Positions 41,906-54,430 are shown, numbered from the stretch's first letter. The stretch is DNA of 64,000 bases from Darksidea phi (GCA_030770425.1 JASJFT010000150.1:1-64000), one strand, 5' to 3'. Notes: generated by a model not told the origin, from the sequence alone. Translations and numbers: made by a program.

Positions 41906-43378
41906 ATGATGATCACGACCCAAACCCTTCCACCACGAAACGACTCATTCACCTCAGCTGCGGAATTCCTGTCTGAGAAGATGGCCTCTTGCCATGTGGC
42001 CACCAAGACTCATTCTAGTGAACCCCTCGACCTCACTGTTCTGGGGGTATGCACCGGGGCCGTGTTGAATGGCGTGGGCTGCGTTTTGCTTCGTTATCAC
42101 CAGGACAGGCCCGACGAGCCGCTCCATATGGCCGTTATGAGGGTAGGCAATCTCATTCCAGGGATGCATGGGCTGTACTTACAAGACTCACAGTACGACG
42201 AGGTCGCCGTCCCTCTGCGCATCCGACTACCCATTATCAACCTGCTCCGCGATTGTCCCAAGGACCCGCACGCCATGCTCCGGGTCCAGAACATGCTCGG
42301 GCACATGTTCTCTACCAGTGTCACATGCTTCTGCCAAAATCACAATATCCCAGTTGAGTCCATCGACTTCTTAGCAGCTCAGGCTGACTCTCTTCCTCCG
42401 TCGTTGCTCCCCGCGTCGGGTACGACCGAAACGAATCCAGCCCTGCAGACCTGGACAAACATCATAGCTACAGAGACAGGCCTCACAACCGTGACAAACT
42501 ACCCAAGGGCAAGACGATCGACCGAACCACACGATGCAGCGCTCGAAAGCTCAATCGAGGGCCTCCTTCTTCAACACCCAACCAGGCTCCGCGTCTGCCT
42601 GACCATCAACGATCTCGTGAACATAAGCATCATCCCTCCCTCCGATTCCACTCTACCAAAAGCCTTCCCCAGCGCAGACTGCGGCCCTGGCACCTTGTTC
42701 ATTGACTACGCCATGCGCTACGCGACCTCCAACCAATTCGAGCACGACCGAGACGGCAGTCACGGGGCGCGCGGCCACGTCAACAACAGTGTAGTTGACC
42801 GCTTCCTCGACAGACACAACTACGCGCACCGCATACCCCCCCTGAATATCGCCATCGAAATGTTCGGCCAGCACGAAGCGCAAGAACTCATCGACGAGTG
42901 CCTTTTTCTCGGCATGTCAGACACCGACATCATCGCCACCACAACCCGCATTACCGCCGAAAATATCGTGCGACAATACCGCCGTCTACTATCCACACAT
43001 CTTCCGTCAGACCACAAAGTCGATGAAGTCTTCATCTGTGGACCTGGCGCACAGAACTCGGGCATTGTGGACTATCTAGAGGCAGTGCTCCAGGAGGAGG
43101 TCATCACACGGCCGTTGGAGGATATTGGAGTACCGGGTGGTGCGAAGGATGCCGTTTGCTGTGCGCAATTAGGGCTACATATGGTGCTGAGGTGTGCGTC
43201 GTTGCAGGATGCGCCGTCCAAGACAGAGCAGCGGCCGATACTTCCAGGGACTATCATCAGGGGAAAGAGGTGGGAAGAGATTCAGGAGCGGATGGTGAAG
43301 TTCTGCGATGGGAAGGAGTTTTTTATTGTGCCGCGCGTCACTATAGATCGCGATGGTCCGGCAGGAGTCATATTATAA
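41906..43378 (+). CDS. AnmK-family (anhydro-N-acetylmuramic acid kinase-like) protein, probably non-catalytic
   Basis: Single exon, about 490 aa from ATG 41906; in-frame ATGs at 41786 and 41909 are alternatives. Family marks that remain: LTVLGV start, [57 protein letters not shown] and [10 protein letters not shown]. Several conserved segments have changed: the GTSxDGxD phosphate loop reads GAVLNGVG, the ADFR...AAGRQGAPL substrate/catalytic block is replaced by [22 protein letters not shown] is LNIAIEMF, and CGGGAxNP is CGPGAQNSG. True AnmK phosphorylates anhydroMurNAc from peptidoglycan, which fungi lack, so fungal copies are unexplained. I infer a diverged or pseudo-kinase member. Confidence 0.8.
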   Translation: MMITTQTLPPRNDSFTSAAEFLSEKMASCHVATKTHSSEPLDLTVLGVCTGAVLNGVGCVLLRYHQDRPDEPLHMAVMRVGNLIPGMHGLYLQDSQYDEVAVPLRIRLPIINLLRDCPKDPHAMLRVQNMLGHMFSTSVTCFCQNHNIPVESIDFLAAQADSLPPSLLPASGTTETNPALQTWTNIIATETGLTTVTNYPRARRSTEPHDAALESSIEGLLLQHPTRLRVCLTINDLVNISIIPPSDSTLPKAFPSADCGPGTLFIDYAMRYATSNQFEHDRDGSHGARGHVNNSVVDRFLDRHNYAHRIPPLNIAIEMFGQHEAQELIDECLFLGMSDTDIIATTTRITAENIVRQYRRLLSTHLPSDHKVDEVFICGPGAQNSGIVDYLEAVLQEEVITRPLEDIGVPGGAKDAVCCAQLGLHMVLRCASLQDAPSKTEQRPILPGTIIRGKRWEEIQERMVKFCDGKEFFIVPRVTIDRDGPAGVIL

Positions 43379-44395
43379 CGAGAAGCAGTATCAGGGCGAT
43401 AGTACCACAAATACCGAAACGACTTCACGGCCGATATACCTGTTTTTTTTACGAATCACACCACACATGAGTTTTTCTAGGGATGGCGTTTATAAGGATG
43501 GCACGGTATGAGCGAAGAATAGGCTGGTCGGTGGCCGTAGACCTGAATGCTATGAGATCTCGCATGCTTCGCAATCTCGGAGCTAGCTCATTGGCGTACG
43601 GGTTCCATTTGATGGAGAAAGTAGCACGTTTAGATGCCACAACCTCCTCCTCTGTTCCAGCCTCCTATCCATATACGTGTGTCATCTGTACGTACCGTCG
43701 GTGGAAGTAAGTGCAATTTCGTTGGCTAGCCTGCCTGATGAGTTTCACGGTGGATATGTAGGTTGCTGATCGTTTCTTCACATGGGCTAGGCAAGCCGTA
43801 CTCGTAGCTGCGTAATAGGTCCAATATTTTTCGCGCTTAACTTTACCCCAACGTCACCTACTCCATGAACGCCAAGAAGCTCAGGGCAATACCTCTCTTG
43901 TCCTGGTTACATTATTTGGGTTGGATTTGCGTAGTGGGAAACTCTTTTGTAAGGTCCGCACGAAACACAGTAGGAGTTTGTACACAGTAGAGGTGCTATA
44001 CCCACACCTTATACACCATAATAAAGCTGTAGAACTGTACACAGTAATACCGACGAGGTGATGTTTCGAACATCGAACATTGCTGGTTACATTATACTTG
44101 TTTTCAGGCCACGAAAGTGTCGTCATAGAACCTTGCTTTGATCGTGGCGCAATGAATCACGTATGCCTTTCATGTGGGGAACACCCAAGAAAACGATTAA
44201 TAGCTTGTAAGCTTCATAGACGGTGAAGATGGACCGTGGCACCGACGACTCCATGTGTAACCACCTCCGTGTGCAAGCCTACGTTGTCTGTATCGTAGTG
44301 GGTTCTTTGTAACCAGTGTTGTAGACCACGATTGTCTGCCCTTGAAAGGTGTCGACGATCGCAAGGGACACCCCCATTCTGGCACTTACTACATA
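43379..44395. other. Gene-free stretch with a dispersed repeat
   Basis: About 1 kb, no credible gene. It contains the reverse copy of the 80-bp repeat and ends at a foldback-like element. Confidence 0.55.
43923..44002 (-). repeat. Dispersed 80-bp repeat, copy B
   Basis: Reverse complement matches 35912-35991 at about 75 of 80 positions; differences cluster at the far end. The partial frame KLLLCFVRTLQK appears in both copies, but nothing suggests that it is translated. Confidence 0.9.
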
Positions 44396-45272
44396 CACTA
44401 TGGTACCGTGCCCTAATCTATGATGAGTGCGCCCGATTCTTGATGAGGCAAACCCCTATCCTTGATGAGTGTACCTAATCCTTAATAGGGCAAACCTATA
44501 TCTTTGATGAGGGCGCCCCTATCCTTGATTAGGACAGCCTTATTAAGAATCGGGTATAGTATCAGACACAGTATTAGGCATAGTATTAGGCTCAGTATCA
44601 GGCTCAGTATCAGGCTTAGTATGAGGCTTAGTAACTAGCTGATATCGAGCTCAGTAGCTGGCCTATATGGAGCTCAGCGGCTGGCCTATATCGAGCTTAG
44701 TAGCTGGCTGCGACAGAGCTTAGTAGCTGGCTGAGGTCGTTGGGTAGTATTAAGGGCGCGCGGGTGTTCGCGGGTATTCATATGCTAGCACGTGAAATCT
44801 TCTACGTTATATACTCAACAACCTTAATACTTTATACTTACCCTCTCGCTCCTCCTTCGTAGTAATATAATAAGAACTATATAGTTTATACGACTAAGTA
44901 AGACGCCCTCCTAAGCTCGATATAGGCTAGCCACTAAGCTCTGCATCAGCCAGCTATTGAACTCGATATAGGCCAGCCGCTGAGCTCGATATAGGCTAGC
45001 TACTAAGCTCGAGGGAAAGAGGAAGAGGAGACAGAGTATTATATATAGTATAGTTGAAATAGAGTAGAATAAATTTTAATTATTATATTTTTCTGCCTTT
45101 TAGGTATTTTGATATTAATAAATTTAAAAAAAGTTATAAAACATTAAATCTATATTTTTTTTTTACTCTTATCCTTGATAAGGCCAAAAACGTACCGTTT
45201 AGCCCGATCAAGGATAAGGGCAAAAAGAGACTGTTTGCCCCCTATCAAGGATGAGACAATTGTTCCATAGTG
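44396..45272. mobile_element. 877-bp foldback-like inverted-repeat element
   Basis: The ends CACTATGG (44396-44403) and CCATAGTG (45265-45272) are inverted, and ATA flanks both (44393-44395 and 45273-45275) like a 3-bp target duplication. Inside, several repeat families are mirrored: CTATCCTTGATGAG-like units near the left end recur inverted near the right end (45175-45255), and four GAGCTNAGTAGCTGGCC-like units at 44650-44730 recur inverted at 44918-45012. The centre is AT-rich. No ORF of note exists. The structure suits a non-autonomous foldback or composite MITE. Confidence 0.75.
44558..44629. repeat. Six tandem copies of a 12-bp unit
   Basis: Units of the form AGTATYAGGCTC, six in succession with 1-4 differences between neighbours, within the left arm of the foldback-like element. 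Confidence 0.85.
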
Positions 45273-45275
45273 ATA

Positions 45276-47118
45276 GTACTCGTGGCGATTGCTTCCCTCA
45301 GTTTCTCCTCCGGCTTCCTCGCGAGGACACTAGTCCCGCATTCACGTGCACATTTCAGTTCAGATTCAGATTTCGCTCGTCCTAGTCATAATGGCTTTGT
45401 CATCTTTCTACATATACAGTAGCAGTAAAAGGGCCTACAATACAGAGTCTAAGGCAAAGAGGGTATTATAATAAATGTTCTACTGTTTAGTACCTTTGGA
45501 TCTGGGGTTCTCATGTTGAGGATAGCTACTTGACCAAGGTATACAAGTCGAGTCACAAAAACCCGAGCACAAAACTTGCTCTTTTCCATCTCTCAGACGC
45601 GCAAATGTCAGTGACCGGATAGTGAGTATAAGTCGATGGATAGCAAGAGGTATTTCGTTAGATCCGTGCGGCGAGCGCTGATTCATGGTAGGCAGGATGG
45701 GCGGGGCGGGGCTGAAGTGGGGTTGTATAACCATGTAAGAGGTTTTTCTTTTTCTCCTAGGGCGAAACTGGGTGACTTGGATTGTGATTGGAAATGGGCA
45801 ACGCATAGCACCGTAATTGAAGCCTCCTACTATAAATTGTCGTCGTTGAGATACTTTGAGTGACGTGTACTTGGCTTAACGTGATCATCAGGACGGGCTA
45901 CAAGTCTTCAAGGATGCTGTTACATATATCGAATGTACATATGCAAAATCTGGAGGGTGTATTATAGAGCGAAGAATGTATTCCGTTCAGACGATTATTA
46001 AGGGTCCACAGATACAGACCCTTCAGAGGTAGGGCATTCAGAAATGGCCACTACGTCGGAATGCCCAAGCCATCTTTGCCTGAAGAATATACGAAGCTTA
46101 CGCCGGCATTGAAGAACACCTATCACATGCCCAAGCAGTAGGCTCTCCTTCGCAGTAAGCTTCAGGACAGCTTCTATAGTGATCTTTGCTTGCATGGATT
46201 CCCCGACGCTTATTGGAGGAACGGCCTTTTGACTACCTACCTAATCAAAGCATGATAGGTCACGAAGAATTCGCCATCAAATCGAAATGCGCATCACCAA
46301 AGTGGAACTTTCCCAATTCATACCTGGTGCGCCAATAAATCGGTCTGATAATGTATTCGTGCCGGCACGCTCCGTCTTGATACTTCGCCCGTATAACATA
46401 CCAGGTACACTGTCCACATACGCTCTGTACCCCAATACCTTCCCATCAAACAATCGCATACGGCAGCACCCCAAAGCCAACGGAAAACACAACCTTCCCA
46501 AAGTGCTCACAGCTCCTGATAGTATTCTCCGCGTGCGGCCATCAACTCTTTGTGATTAGGAAATGCGAATGCTGGGGCAACTGCCGTGCTGCTGTTGGTG
46601 GGAATGTAACCTGGCCCTGCCTTTGCTGGAGCTGCGATAGGGCTCAACCCGCTCTGACGCTGGTTTTTCCTCGACACGAATTTTTCGTACTATGTACTAT
46701 GTGGAGAAGTTCAAGTGAAGGGGTTGACGGGGAGGGTTCTAAGAGGGATGGTGATGAGCACAAGCTTGGAGACATGGACAGGAGCGTGAAGTAGTGTTGG
46801 AGATTTCGGTAGTAACTAGAACGAATGCGATAGTACATACTTTTCCGTTAACATGGTAGGTTGGTCTATATAGCATTCGTAATCTGACTGTACACTCAGG
46901 ACTATCTGGGTGCCCTTTGCAAAGTTCACCTCAACGATACTTATCCATGACGCGCACGGAGAGGACAACTGCGAGTGCAGTGAGACAGCTATGTAGATAT
47001 TGCATTAATCATACATGATATAGATATGTGTGTATATATAGCCAGATAATCGTCCCAACGCCGAGTGTCTAAGGAGGTCTAAATGCAATGTACATGAAAA
47101 GTACTCCCATCTCACAGT
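45276..47118. other. 1.8-kb stretch without a recognisable gene
   Basis: Short frames on both strands (for example 46287-46559) lack family resemblance and splice support. A degraded gene cannot be excluded. The last 150 bp should be the 3' side of the carrier gene. Confidence 0.45.
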
Positions 47119-48243
47119 CTACTTCACGAGAATCGGCCGCGCCTTCTCAGCAGCCAAATCGGCGAGTTTTTGCAGCTTCTCGGCGCGCACTTGGCGGAAA
47201 TATCTGAAGAGTAAGACGAAAATGAGTTCGATTCTTTCCTTGGTCATCATGAGGAATCCTTGCACAAGCAAGCCTTTCATGATCTGAGGGCCAATGCCTT
47301 TGAAGAGGCCAAGAAGACCTTCGTGCTGGACGATGAAACGCATGACTTCACCAAAGGTCTTGAAGGGCTTGCCGTGTCGTGCTGGGGGTGGCTTGGACTG
47401 GAGGCCAACCTTGGCGACGATAAGGGGCTGTGTGGCGATTGTTGCGAGAGATTTGGACATGGCACCGAGAACTATGTCATGTCAGAGAGAGGGGATCCCG
47501 GCCGTGGCATAAAAGGCAACGTACCAAATGCTTCCCAAGGCTTCAACGCGGTTTTCCCGGGGAAGATGGTCTCCCTCAGCCGCTGATAGGCGCCGTACGT
47601 GATGGCGGGGTTCACCACAAGCACCAAACTGGCTTTCATCCCCCTCCACAGACCCGTCCAACCATCCTCGCTGTCAACCACGTCCTGGGCCGTCTCGAGC
47701 AGACCTTTTCTTTCATGCTTGCTGACGGTTTGCTGGCGGGTGGTCACGACGGCTATGGGGATGGTGAAGAGCTGGGCAATGGCGCCGGCGGCTGCGCCCA
47801 GGGCGAGCTCGGCAGCGGTACCGGGGGGCGTATTGAGGGAGCGGTACTGGAGGTAGAGACTGCGCACGACCGTGTACCAGTAGAAGTAGGCAAAGTTGGT
47901 GGAGCCAACGCCAATCAGCGAGCCGGCCATGCCTGCGTAGAGCCCGGAGAGACCGTCTGCCTTGACAATCTTGACGATGGCGTCCATGGCCGACGTGTAG
48001 TGCTGGTCGTCGGCGGGATTGGCGTCGGCCGACGAGGGCGAGCGCTTCATCTGGACCTGAAGCCGTGTCTTGACGCTGCGCACATGAGCTGGGGTCCAGT
48101 GTGGGCTACGGTAGCATGCTCGTCTGCAGGCGCACTCACATGTCCAACGGGTACACCAGCGCGTTCGCAAGCACGGCGCCTGCAGACCCAGCCACGGCGC
48201 TGCCCCATGGCGGCAGCTTTTCCAGCTTCGAAGCGCCGACCAT
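47119..48243 (-). CDS. Peroxisomal adenine nucleotide carrier (Pmp47/ANT1-like, mitochondrial carrier family)
   Basis: Three exons: 48243-48140, 48075-47525 and 47471-47119; introns 64 and 53 bp. Product 335 aa, three repeats of about 100 residues. The first carrier signature is intact (YPLDIVKTRLQ); the second and third are altered (FTIPIAVVTTRQQ; TQPLIVAKVGLQS), as in the peroxisomal Pmp47/SLC25A17 branch. Other family blocks are GLYAGMAGSLIGVGSTNFAY and GLFKGIGPQIMKGLLVQG. The protein would import ATP into peroxisomes in exchange for AMP/ADP to activate fatty acids. It is divergent from palB with 612 bp between. Confidence 0.88.
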
Positions 48244-48855
48244 TGCGAATCTATTCGGATGGCTCCGGATGTCTCTGCGGCCGTGGGACGGTAACTGGTG
48301 GAGCGGCAGACGAGCGGGGGGTGTTGACGCAGCCGGCGGCGCCGGGGGGGGGGGTTGTCTGTGTAGATTGGCGTGCCGGGTTGCTATCTCATGGTCGCAA
48401 CAGCAGAGAGGTCCGGCAGGGCGAGATGTAGCAGTGACCGGGCCAGAAGGGTGGAAATATGGGTACCGGCAGCGAGGAGGAGCATTTCATGGCTGTCGAC
48501 ACCCGAACTGGGCCGAGGTTCAGCATTCAGCATGCACCTTGGGATAACGAGTGTCCGTGCCTCGACGACGTCAACAATATCGATACTATCAAATGTCGAT
48601 AGATGCGTCGATGATCAAGATGCGTCGATAATGAAGATGCAATGATGATCAAGATGCAAGAGTCGATGCACACCTCAACATGGCAAGAGCACTCCTCGCC
48701 CTCGCGGCAGTCGCAACGCGCTTTGGGAAGGCACGTGCGTTGGCGTTGCCAGGCCCGGCAGAGCCGCAACACCACATGCAGAATCTCACAACACCACATG
48801 CACGCCCACAGCGCCATCACCTCACAACACCCAACACCGCGCACTGCCTGCCTCG
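48244..48855. promoter_or_regulatory. Divergent promoter (carrier / palB)
   Basis: 612 bp. It holds a GCCAGG hexamer (48748-48753), which fits the PacC consensus GCCARG but could be chance, and two identical 14-bp GATGATCAAGATGC repeats (48610-48623 and 48644-48657). Confidence 0.4.
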
Positions 48856-51800
48856 ATGGCGGACAAGATGTCCCAGCTGGAGGCGCTCAAGGCGGCTGCA
48901 AATACCTACCAGTCGCAGCTGCAGACGGCCGCCACCAAGAACGAGGCCCTCACTTGCGCCATCGGTGCAGCCGACAGCCTAATGAAGGCGCTCAAACTGT
49001 CCTCGAACCTAGACGAGAAAAAAGCCTTGAAGGCCCAGTTCACAGCAGTAGCCGATGCCGCAGACCGCATCAAGACCACCAAAACATGGTCACCTCCGCA
49101 GAGGACGAAGAGCGAGCTTATCGGGCAGTGGGCCGCAGACGTTGCGCAGACTGCAGTATCCGGCACTCACCAAGGGACTGTCTCGCAATCCAAAAGCTCT
49201 CACGGCCTCAAGACTGTCGCACCAGGTAGTTCAACAGCATCCACACCTTCGCCTTTTCTTGCTGTCGTCCGTGATTTGAATTTCCGGGGAGATGCACTTG
49301 CTGATACCCAGTCCCAAGACGAGCCTCTGGCGCCCAACGGCTCACGCCAGAAGCCGCGGAGCGGGAAACTGTCGCGGACATCGCCCTCTCTGGCTTCATA
49401 CTCTCAGATTCACAGGCTAGCCGAACCCGTCTCCACCCGGAAGCGGGCCAAGAAAGAAGAGATTATTCTCCTCAAAGCCTCAGTCATTGACGGTTTCAAG
49501 TGCCCCCCCTGGGACAAACCCCCCACGTCCACCGACTTCGTACTGGGCGACGAGGCTGCACCTTTTGTGTAAGTTATGCGTGCATGCTGTCCTCGATCGG
49601 AGCTTTCACGGCCATTCTGAGCCCACCTATGTCAATTGCCCTTGACATGTTTTGCCGTGATGCTTACTGTAATAGTGATCCACACGATCTAAGCTTGTCA
49701 GCCTACCAGCAGCAGTTCTTTGAAGGATGGGCTCGCGCAAGACAAGCACTGCCGCCGCCTTCTATGTTTCCCGGTGATAGAAATGGGCTGGGACCTGTGA
49801 TGTCTACGTCACGGCCAATCGATCTCGTTCAGGACGCCGCAACCGACTGCTCCGTCGTCGCCAGCCTGTGTGCCGGCATTGCTCGCGCCGAGCGCGGTCA
49901 CGACGAGGCAAGTCGACCCGGTATCATACACCTGCGTTGCTAATGGAACAGATTCTTTCGAACAAGATTTACCCCTTCGACAAGAACCTTGGCAAGCCTG
50001 TCATATCGTCCAACGGCAAATATATCGTCCGTCTCAACTTCAACGGTTGCTGGCGAAAGGTGGTCATTGATGATCGGTTCCCGCTGTCTAATTCGCACCG
50101 TCTACTCCACGTCATAGATCGACGTCAGCCAGGGCTGCTGTGGCCTGCACTGCTTGAGAAGGCCTATCTCAAAGTCCGCGGTGGATATGACTTCCCCGGT
50201 AGCAATTCCTGCAGTGACCTGTGGACGCTAACAGGCTGGATCCCGGAGCAGGTGCGCCTGCAGGAGTGAGTTCACCTGTATGGTGTCGTCTTTATTATAC
50301 TAATTATTTTCCAGGACGGACACCGTGCCGAGCCAGCTGTGGGAGCGAGTCTACAAGGGCTTCATGTTCGGAGATGTTCTCATCACCCTTGGGACGGGTA
50401 AGATGTCTAGTAGGCAGGAGCGCGAGTTAGGCCTCGAGGGTCAGCATAGCTACGTGGTCCTGGACATGAAAGAGACGGATCATGACCGACTGCTCCTAGT
50501 AAAGAACCCGTGGGTGGAAGGCAAAGGCTGGCGTGGTCCTCGTCCTGCCGCAGCGCTTTTTGAGGACTCCTCCACATCAAGCGGAGCCTCGAGGAACAGC
50601 CTAGAAGGTTACCATCGAGACAGTCTACCCACAAAGGATCGACCCCATCCCACTACCTTTTGGATTGGTCTAGAGCAAGTTATTCGCCATTTCGAAAGCC
50701 TGTATTTGAACTGGAATCCAGGCCTATTCGGCTATCGCCAGGACATTCATTTCGAATGGAACCTTGACGGCCATGAAGTAAGCGGCGGATGCATTGTGAA
50801 AAATCCACAGTTCTCGTTCTGGTCCAAGGATGCGGAGAATGTCTGGTTCCTTTTGACGCGCCACTTCCGCGATGCGCCCGACGATAAGAGTGGATCCGAT
50901 GCATTCAACGATGGCAGCGTCCGTCCGGATACAAACACGGACTCAAGCGGAGAGACGCCCAAGGGCTTTATGAGTATCTGCGTCTGCGACGGAAAGGGTG
51001 AACGGATGTACAAGAACGAATGGTGTGTAGAGCAAAGCGACTATGTCACTACGCCTCAATGTCTCTTGCGATGTGACACGGATGCCAACTCGACCTACAC
51101 GGTGTTTATTGACCAAGATGAGCTTCCCGTCTCATCGTACACGTTCTCGCTGTCGGCTTTCTCCAGCTCCGAGATCACACTCGAGCCAGCGATTCAGAAG
51201 TATCCTCTGCAAAAGGAGGTGAGTGGCGAGTGGACACGGCAGACTGCAGGAGGCGACGTGGGCTCCTCAAGATACTTTGAAAACCCACAGTACATGCTCA
51301 AAGTCAAGGAGAAAGGCCCCTTGGCGATACTGCTCACAAGCGCCACTCACAAGAACCCGCTGCACGTCAAGTTGACCCTTGGATACGGCAAGAGGATGTA
51401 TCGACTGCAAAGCCGAGATGTCCTTGTCGACTCGGGCGACCATAGCCCGACGTATGCTTTTGCGGAGATGGAGGATGTCCAGCCGGGCTTATACACCATC
51501 ATCTGCTCTTTGTTCGAGGCGGATCTGATGGGCGATTATACGCTGAGAGTAGACAGCACCAGCGAGGTCGAGCTGAAGCAAATCCCGCGCGATGGCGCTG
51601 GACTGCTGCTAATGAAGCTTTCGCCAGCATGCTTCGGCCCTGAGGTACACAAGATCGCGGCGCCGATCGAGGCCCGTCGCCTTGCCTCGTGCACCATTGT
51701 TGTCCGGTGTCTGAAGGCGACCACACCCCGCTCAATGGGTATGCTCCCGGTCGCTCCAAGCCCCTTCCGCTTCAGCATCGAGGTCGGACGAGGCCCGGAG

Positions 51801-52025
51801 CGCCAGTTCCTCCTGGCCAGCGAAAAGGGGGAATACACAGATTCGCAAATTGTTCGTTGCGAAGCCTTCTACCTTGAGCCGGCACGGTTCCCCGCTGGGA
51901 GCCTTTGGCTTGTGCTTGACAGGTTGTCGGGCCCTGGCGGACCCGTGGAGGAGTGGTACGATGTGGAGATGTTCCTGGACACACCCCAGGCGTGCACCGT
52001 CGGCGTTTGGCGGAACTGGGAATGA
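48856..52025 (+). CDS. palB: Calpain-like cysteine protease PalB/Rim13
   Basis: Four exons: 48856-49568, 49676-49907, 49952-50265 and 50315-52025. Product 989 aa. The first about 80 residues form a MIT-like helical domain. The papain-fold core has the triad Cys296 (ATDCSVVASL), His464 (GQHSYVVLDM) and Asn484 (LLVKNPW), followed by two calpain C2-like/PBH domains to the C terminus. PalB/Rim13 acts at ESCRT-associated endosomes in the ambient-pH pathway and is thought to cleave the transcription factor PacC/Rim101. Intron 2 (49908-49951, 44 bp) has a GC donor, GCAAGT, with branch TGCTAATG and acceptor ACAG. Lengths and motifs fit; the start is the first ATG giving the MIT domain. Confidence 0.92.
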
Positions 52026-52633
52026 CTGAGAGCCTTGTCATGGTAAGAGGGACCAGCATCGTGACTCTGTCATATGGAGCACTGGACATGTGCACTGTAT
52101 TGCGCAGCACCCATGCACCCATGCAGCGTTTTCCTGTGAGGCAGTCTGCCGGTCAAGCGAGCACGGCGCGTGTCGGATAGTGCAATGGGAGCGGCCCTGA
52201 CGCTTCGTGTCGCGATGATTGGACCGAGTTTCACCGCCCACAACCATCCCTGCAGCGCTCCACGGCCCTGTTGAGGTCGCGATAGGATATTTTGGACGTA
52301 ATTAGATGTACCATGTCTCCGTATGTTCTCGCACCCCGTGTATGCCTGCTGTGCTGCCCTTTCACTTCCTCACTTCTTCACCTCTCCACCTAGCCACGCA
52401 ACAGCCCGATAAGGCTATCGTCGCCCTACGTCAGAGCTCTGCGGGCTGGCTTGGCGAACGCCAGCGGCTCCCGCTTTGACGCGATCGTTGACCAACCTCG
52501 ACATTGAACGAACGCTGAAATCAGCAAACCGCCGGTCAGGCCTTCTCCCTTGCGCCTCCCTGGCCACACGCACACACACACTCACACACTCACACACTCA
52601 CACAGAGACGCACGCACGCACAAGCCGACCACC
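52026..52633. other. Intergenic region with a CA-rich microsatellite
   Basis: 608 bp between palB and the oxysterol-binding protein gene. An imperfect CA/CACT repeat lies at about 52565-52605, in the probable 5' leader of the latter. Confidence 0.55.
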
Positions 52634-54138
52634 ATGGCGGAGTCCTCGCAACCGGATTCGGCCGCCACATCCAAAGACCCCTCGAGGGCATCGACGCCCG
52701 CCGACGCGCCCGTCGAGAAGCCGCCGGACGAGAGCTCCAGGCTGAAGACGTTCCTAGGCGTGCTGCGACGGTTCATCGGCGTGTCGGACCTCGCTGCCGT
52801 GCGCTTTTCTCTTCCCGCACAGCTGCTGGAGCCGACGCCGAACTTGGGTATGTCTGCGCCCCCGTGGGCACGACGTGGCTGACGGGAGCAGAGTACTGGC
52901 ACTATCTGGACCGGCCCGAGACGTTCATTAGTATTGGGGACTCGGACGAGGCACTCGGGCGCATGCTGGGCGCGTTGCGCTTCTGGTTCACCAAGGATCT
53001 GGTATGCCATGTCCATATCCATGTCCCACGTCCACGTCCGGCCGTGGATTGTGCTGATGGAGGCAGAGATACGTCAAGGGCAAGCCGTGCAAGCCCTACA
53101 ACTCGGCCCTCGGCGAGTTCTTCCGGTGCAACTGGCTGGTCGAAGACACGCAGCCGACCCTCAAGCACTCGTCCAACTCGCAGCCCTCCAGCGCCGCCGC
53201 CAGCGTCACCGGCGACAAGCTCGTCAAGGTCTCGTACCTCACCGAGCAGACGTCACACCATCCTCCCGTCTCCGCCTTCTACATCGACTGCCCCGCCAAG
53301 GGCATCGTGGCCCGCGGCTTCGACCAGCTGAGCGCAAAGTTCACGGGCACCAACATCCGTGTCATTGCCGGAGCGCACAACCTGGGCATCTTCATCACCT
53401 TGCAGAACCGCGACAATGAGGAGTACCAGCTCACACACCCGGCTGCCTATCTCGGTGGCTTATTAAGAGGCTCCCTCAGCGTTTCCGTCGCCGACTCGTG
53501 CTACTTCGTCTGCGCCAAAACTAAGATAAAGGTCATTCTGGAATACATGGAGGAGGGCTGGCTTGGCCGGTCGCAGAACAAGGTCCAGGGCGTCATCTTC
53601 AACTACGATCCGGACAATGACAACAAGACCAAGATCAAGGACGTACCGGATAAAGACATACTGGCGAGGGTAGAGGGCTCCTGGCAGGACAAGGTGTACT
53701 ACACGCTTGGAAGCCAGCCTTTTTCCAAGTCTTCGGTATGTACCCTTCCGGCTTCATCAAGCTGATATGCTCACCCAACATCAGGAAAAAATCCTTCTTA
53801 TCGACTTGAACCCGCTTTTCCCTATGCCAAAGAACATTCCACCACTCGAAGAACAACTGCCCAACGAATCCCGCAAGTTCTGGGAGGGCGTCACCAACGC
53901 CATCGTCAACAAGCAGTACTCACTCGCCACGACACTCAAGCAAGACATTGAAGAGAAGCAGCGCGCCAAGGCGGCCGAGAGGAAAAACGAGAACAAGGAG
54001 TGGAAGCCGCGCTTCTTTACCGGTGCGCTGACGCCCGTCGGCAAACCGGATCTCACCCCGGATGGAGAGGAAGCGCTCAGGGGATTGCACGAGGATCGCT
54101 TTGTGTTGGAGCCAAACAAGGAGAACGGGGCATTTTAG
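52634..54138 (+). CDS. Oxysterol-binding protein (Kes1/Osh4-like)
   Basis: Four exons: 52634-52847, 52892-53001, 53067-53735 and 53785-54138; introns 44, 65 and 49 bp. Product 448 aa. A short disordered N terminus precedes a single ORD domain, with no PH or ankyrin repeats, as in Kes1/Osh4. The family fingerprint reads EQTSHHPPVSAF (canonical EQVSHHPP). Other blocks are NPxLGE-like KPYNSALGEFF, GKLVKVSYL-like GDKLVKVSYL and C-terminal KEWKPRFFTG. These proteins exchange sterol and PI4P between membranes at contact sites and the Golgi. The V-to-T change in the fingerprint is mild. Confidence 0.92.
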
Positions 54139-54430
54139 GTGCGTGTCTGATATGTAGTTTGGCATGAACTATCGCTTAGCTTGGGCACGCGGGCATCTAT
54201 GGAGTCTTGGTGATTCGACTACCCTCATTTGGTGGCCTTGATAGGATGACAGCTGGATTGTGTGTCTTTGATTGTGCAGTTGCATCATTCATCGTTTGGC
54301 GTTTATGTGGGTCTGTTGGAGTACATGAGGATACTGTTAGACTTCACCTTGTGTTTATCTGCATATACGCTTGAATAGATGAGTTTGAAGCCTTGGCCTT
54401 GGTCGAGAGGCTCCCCCTCGGAATGCTAAT

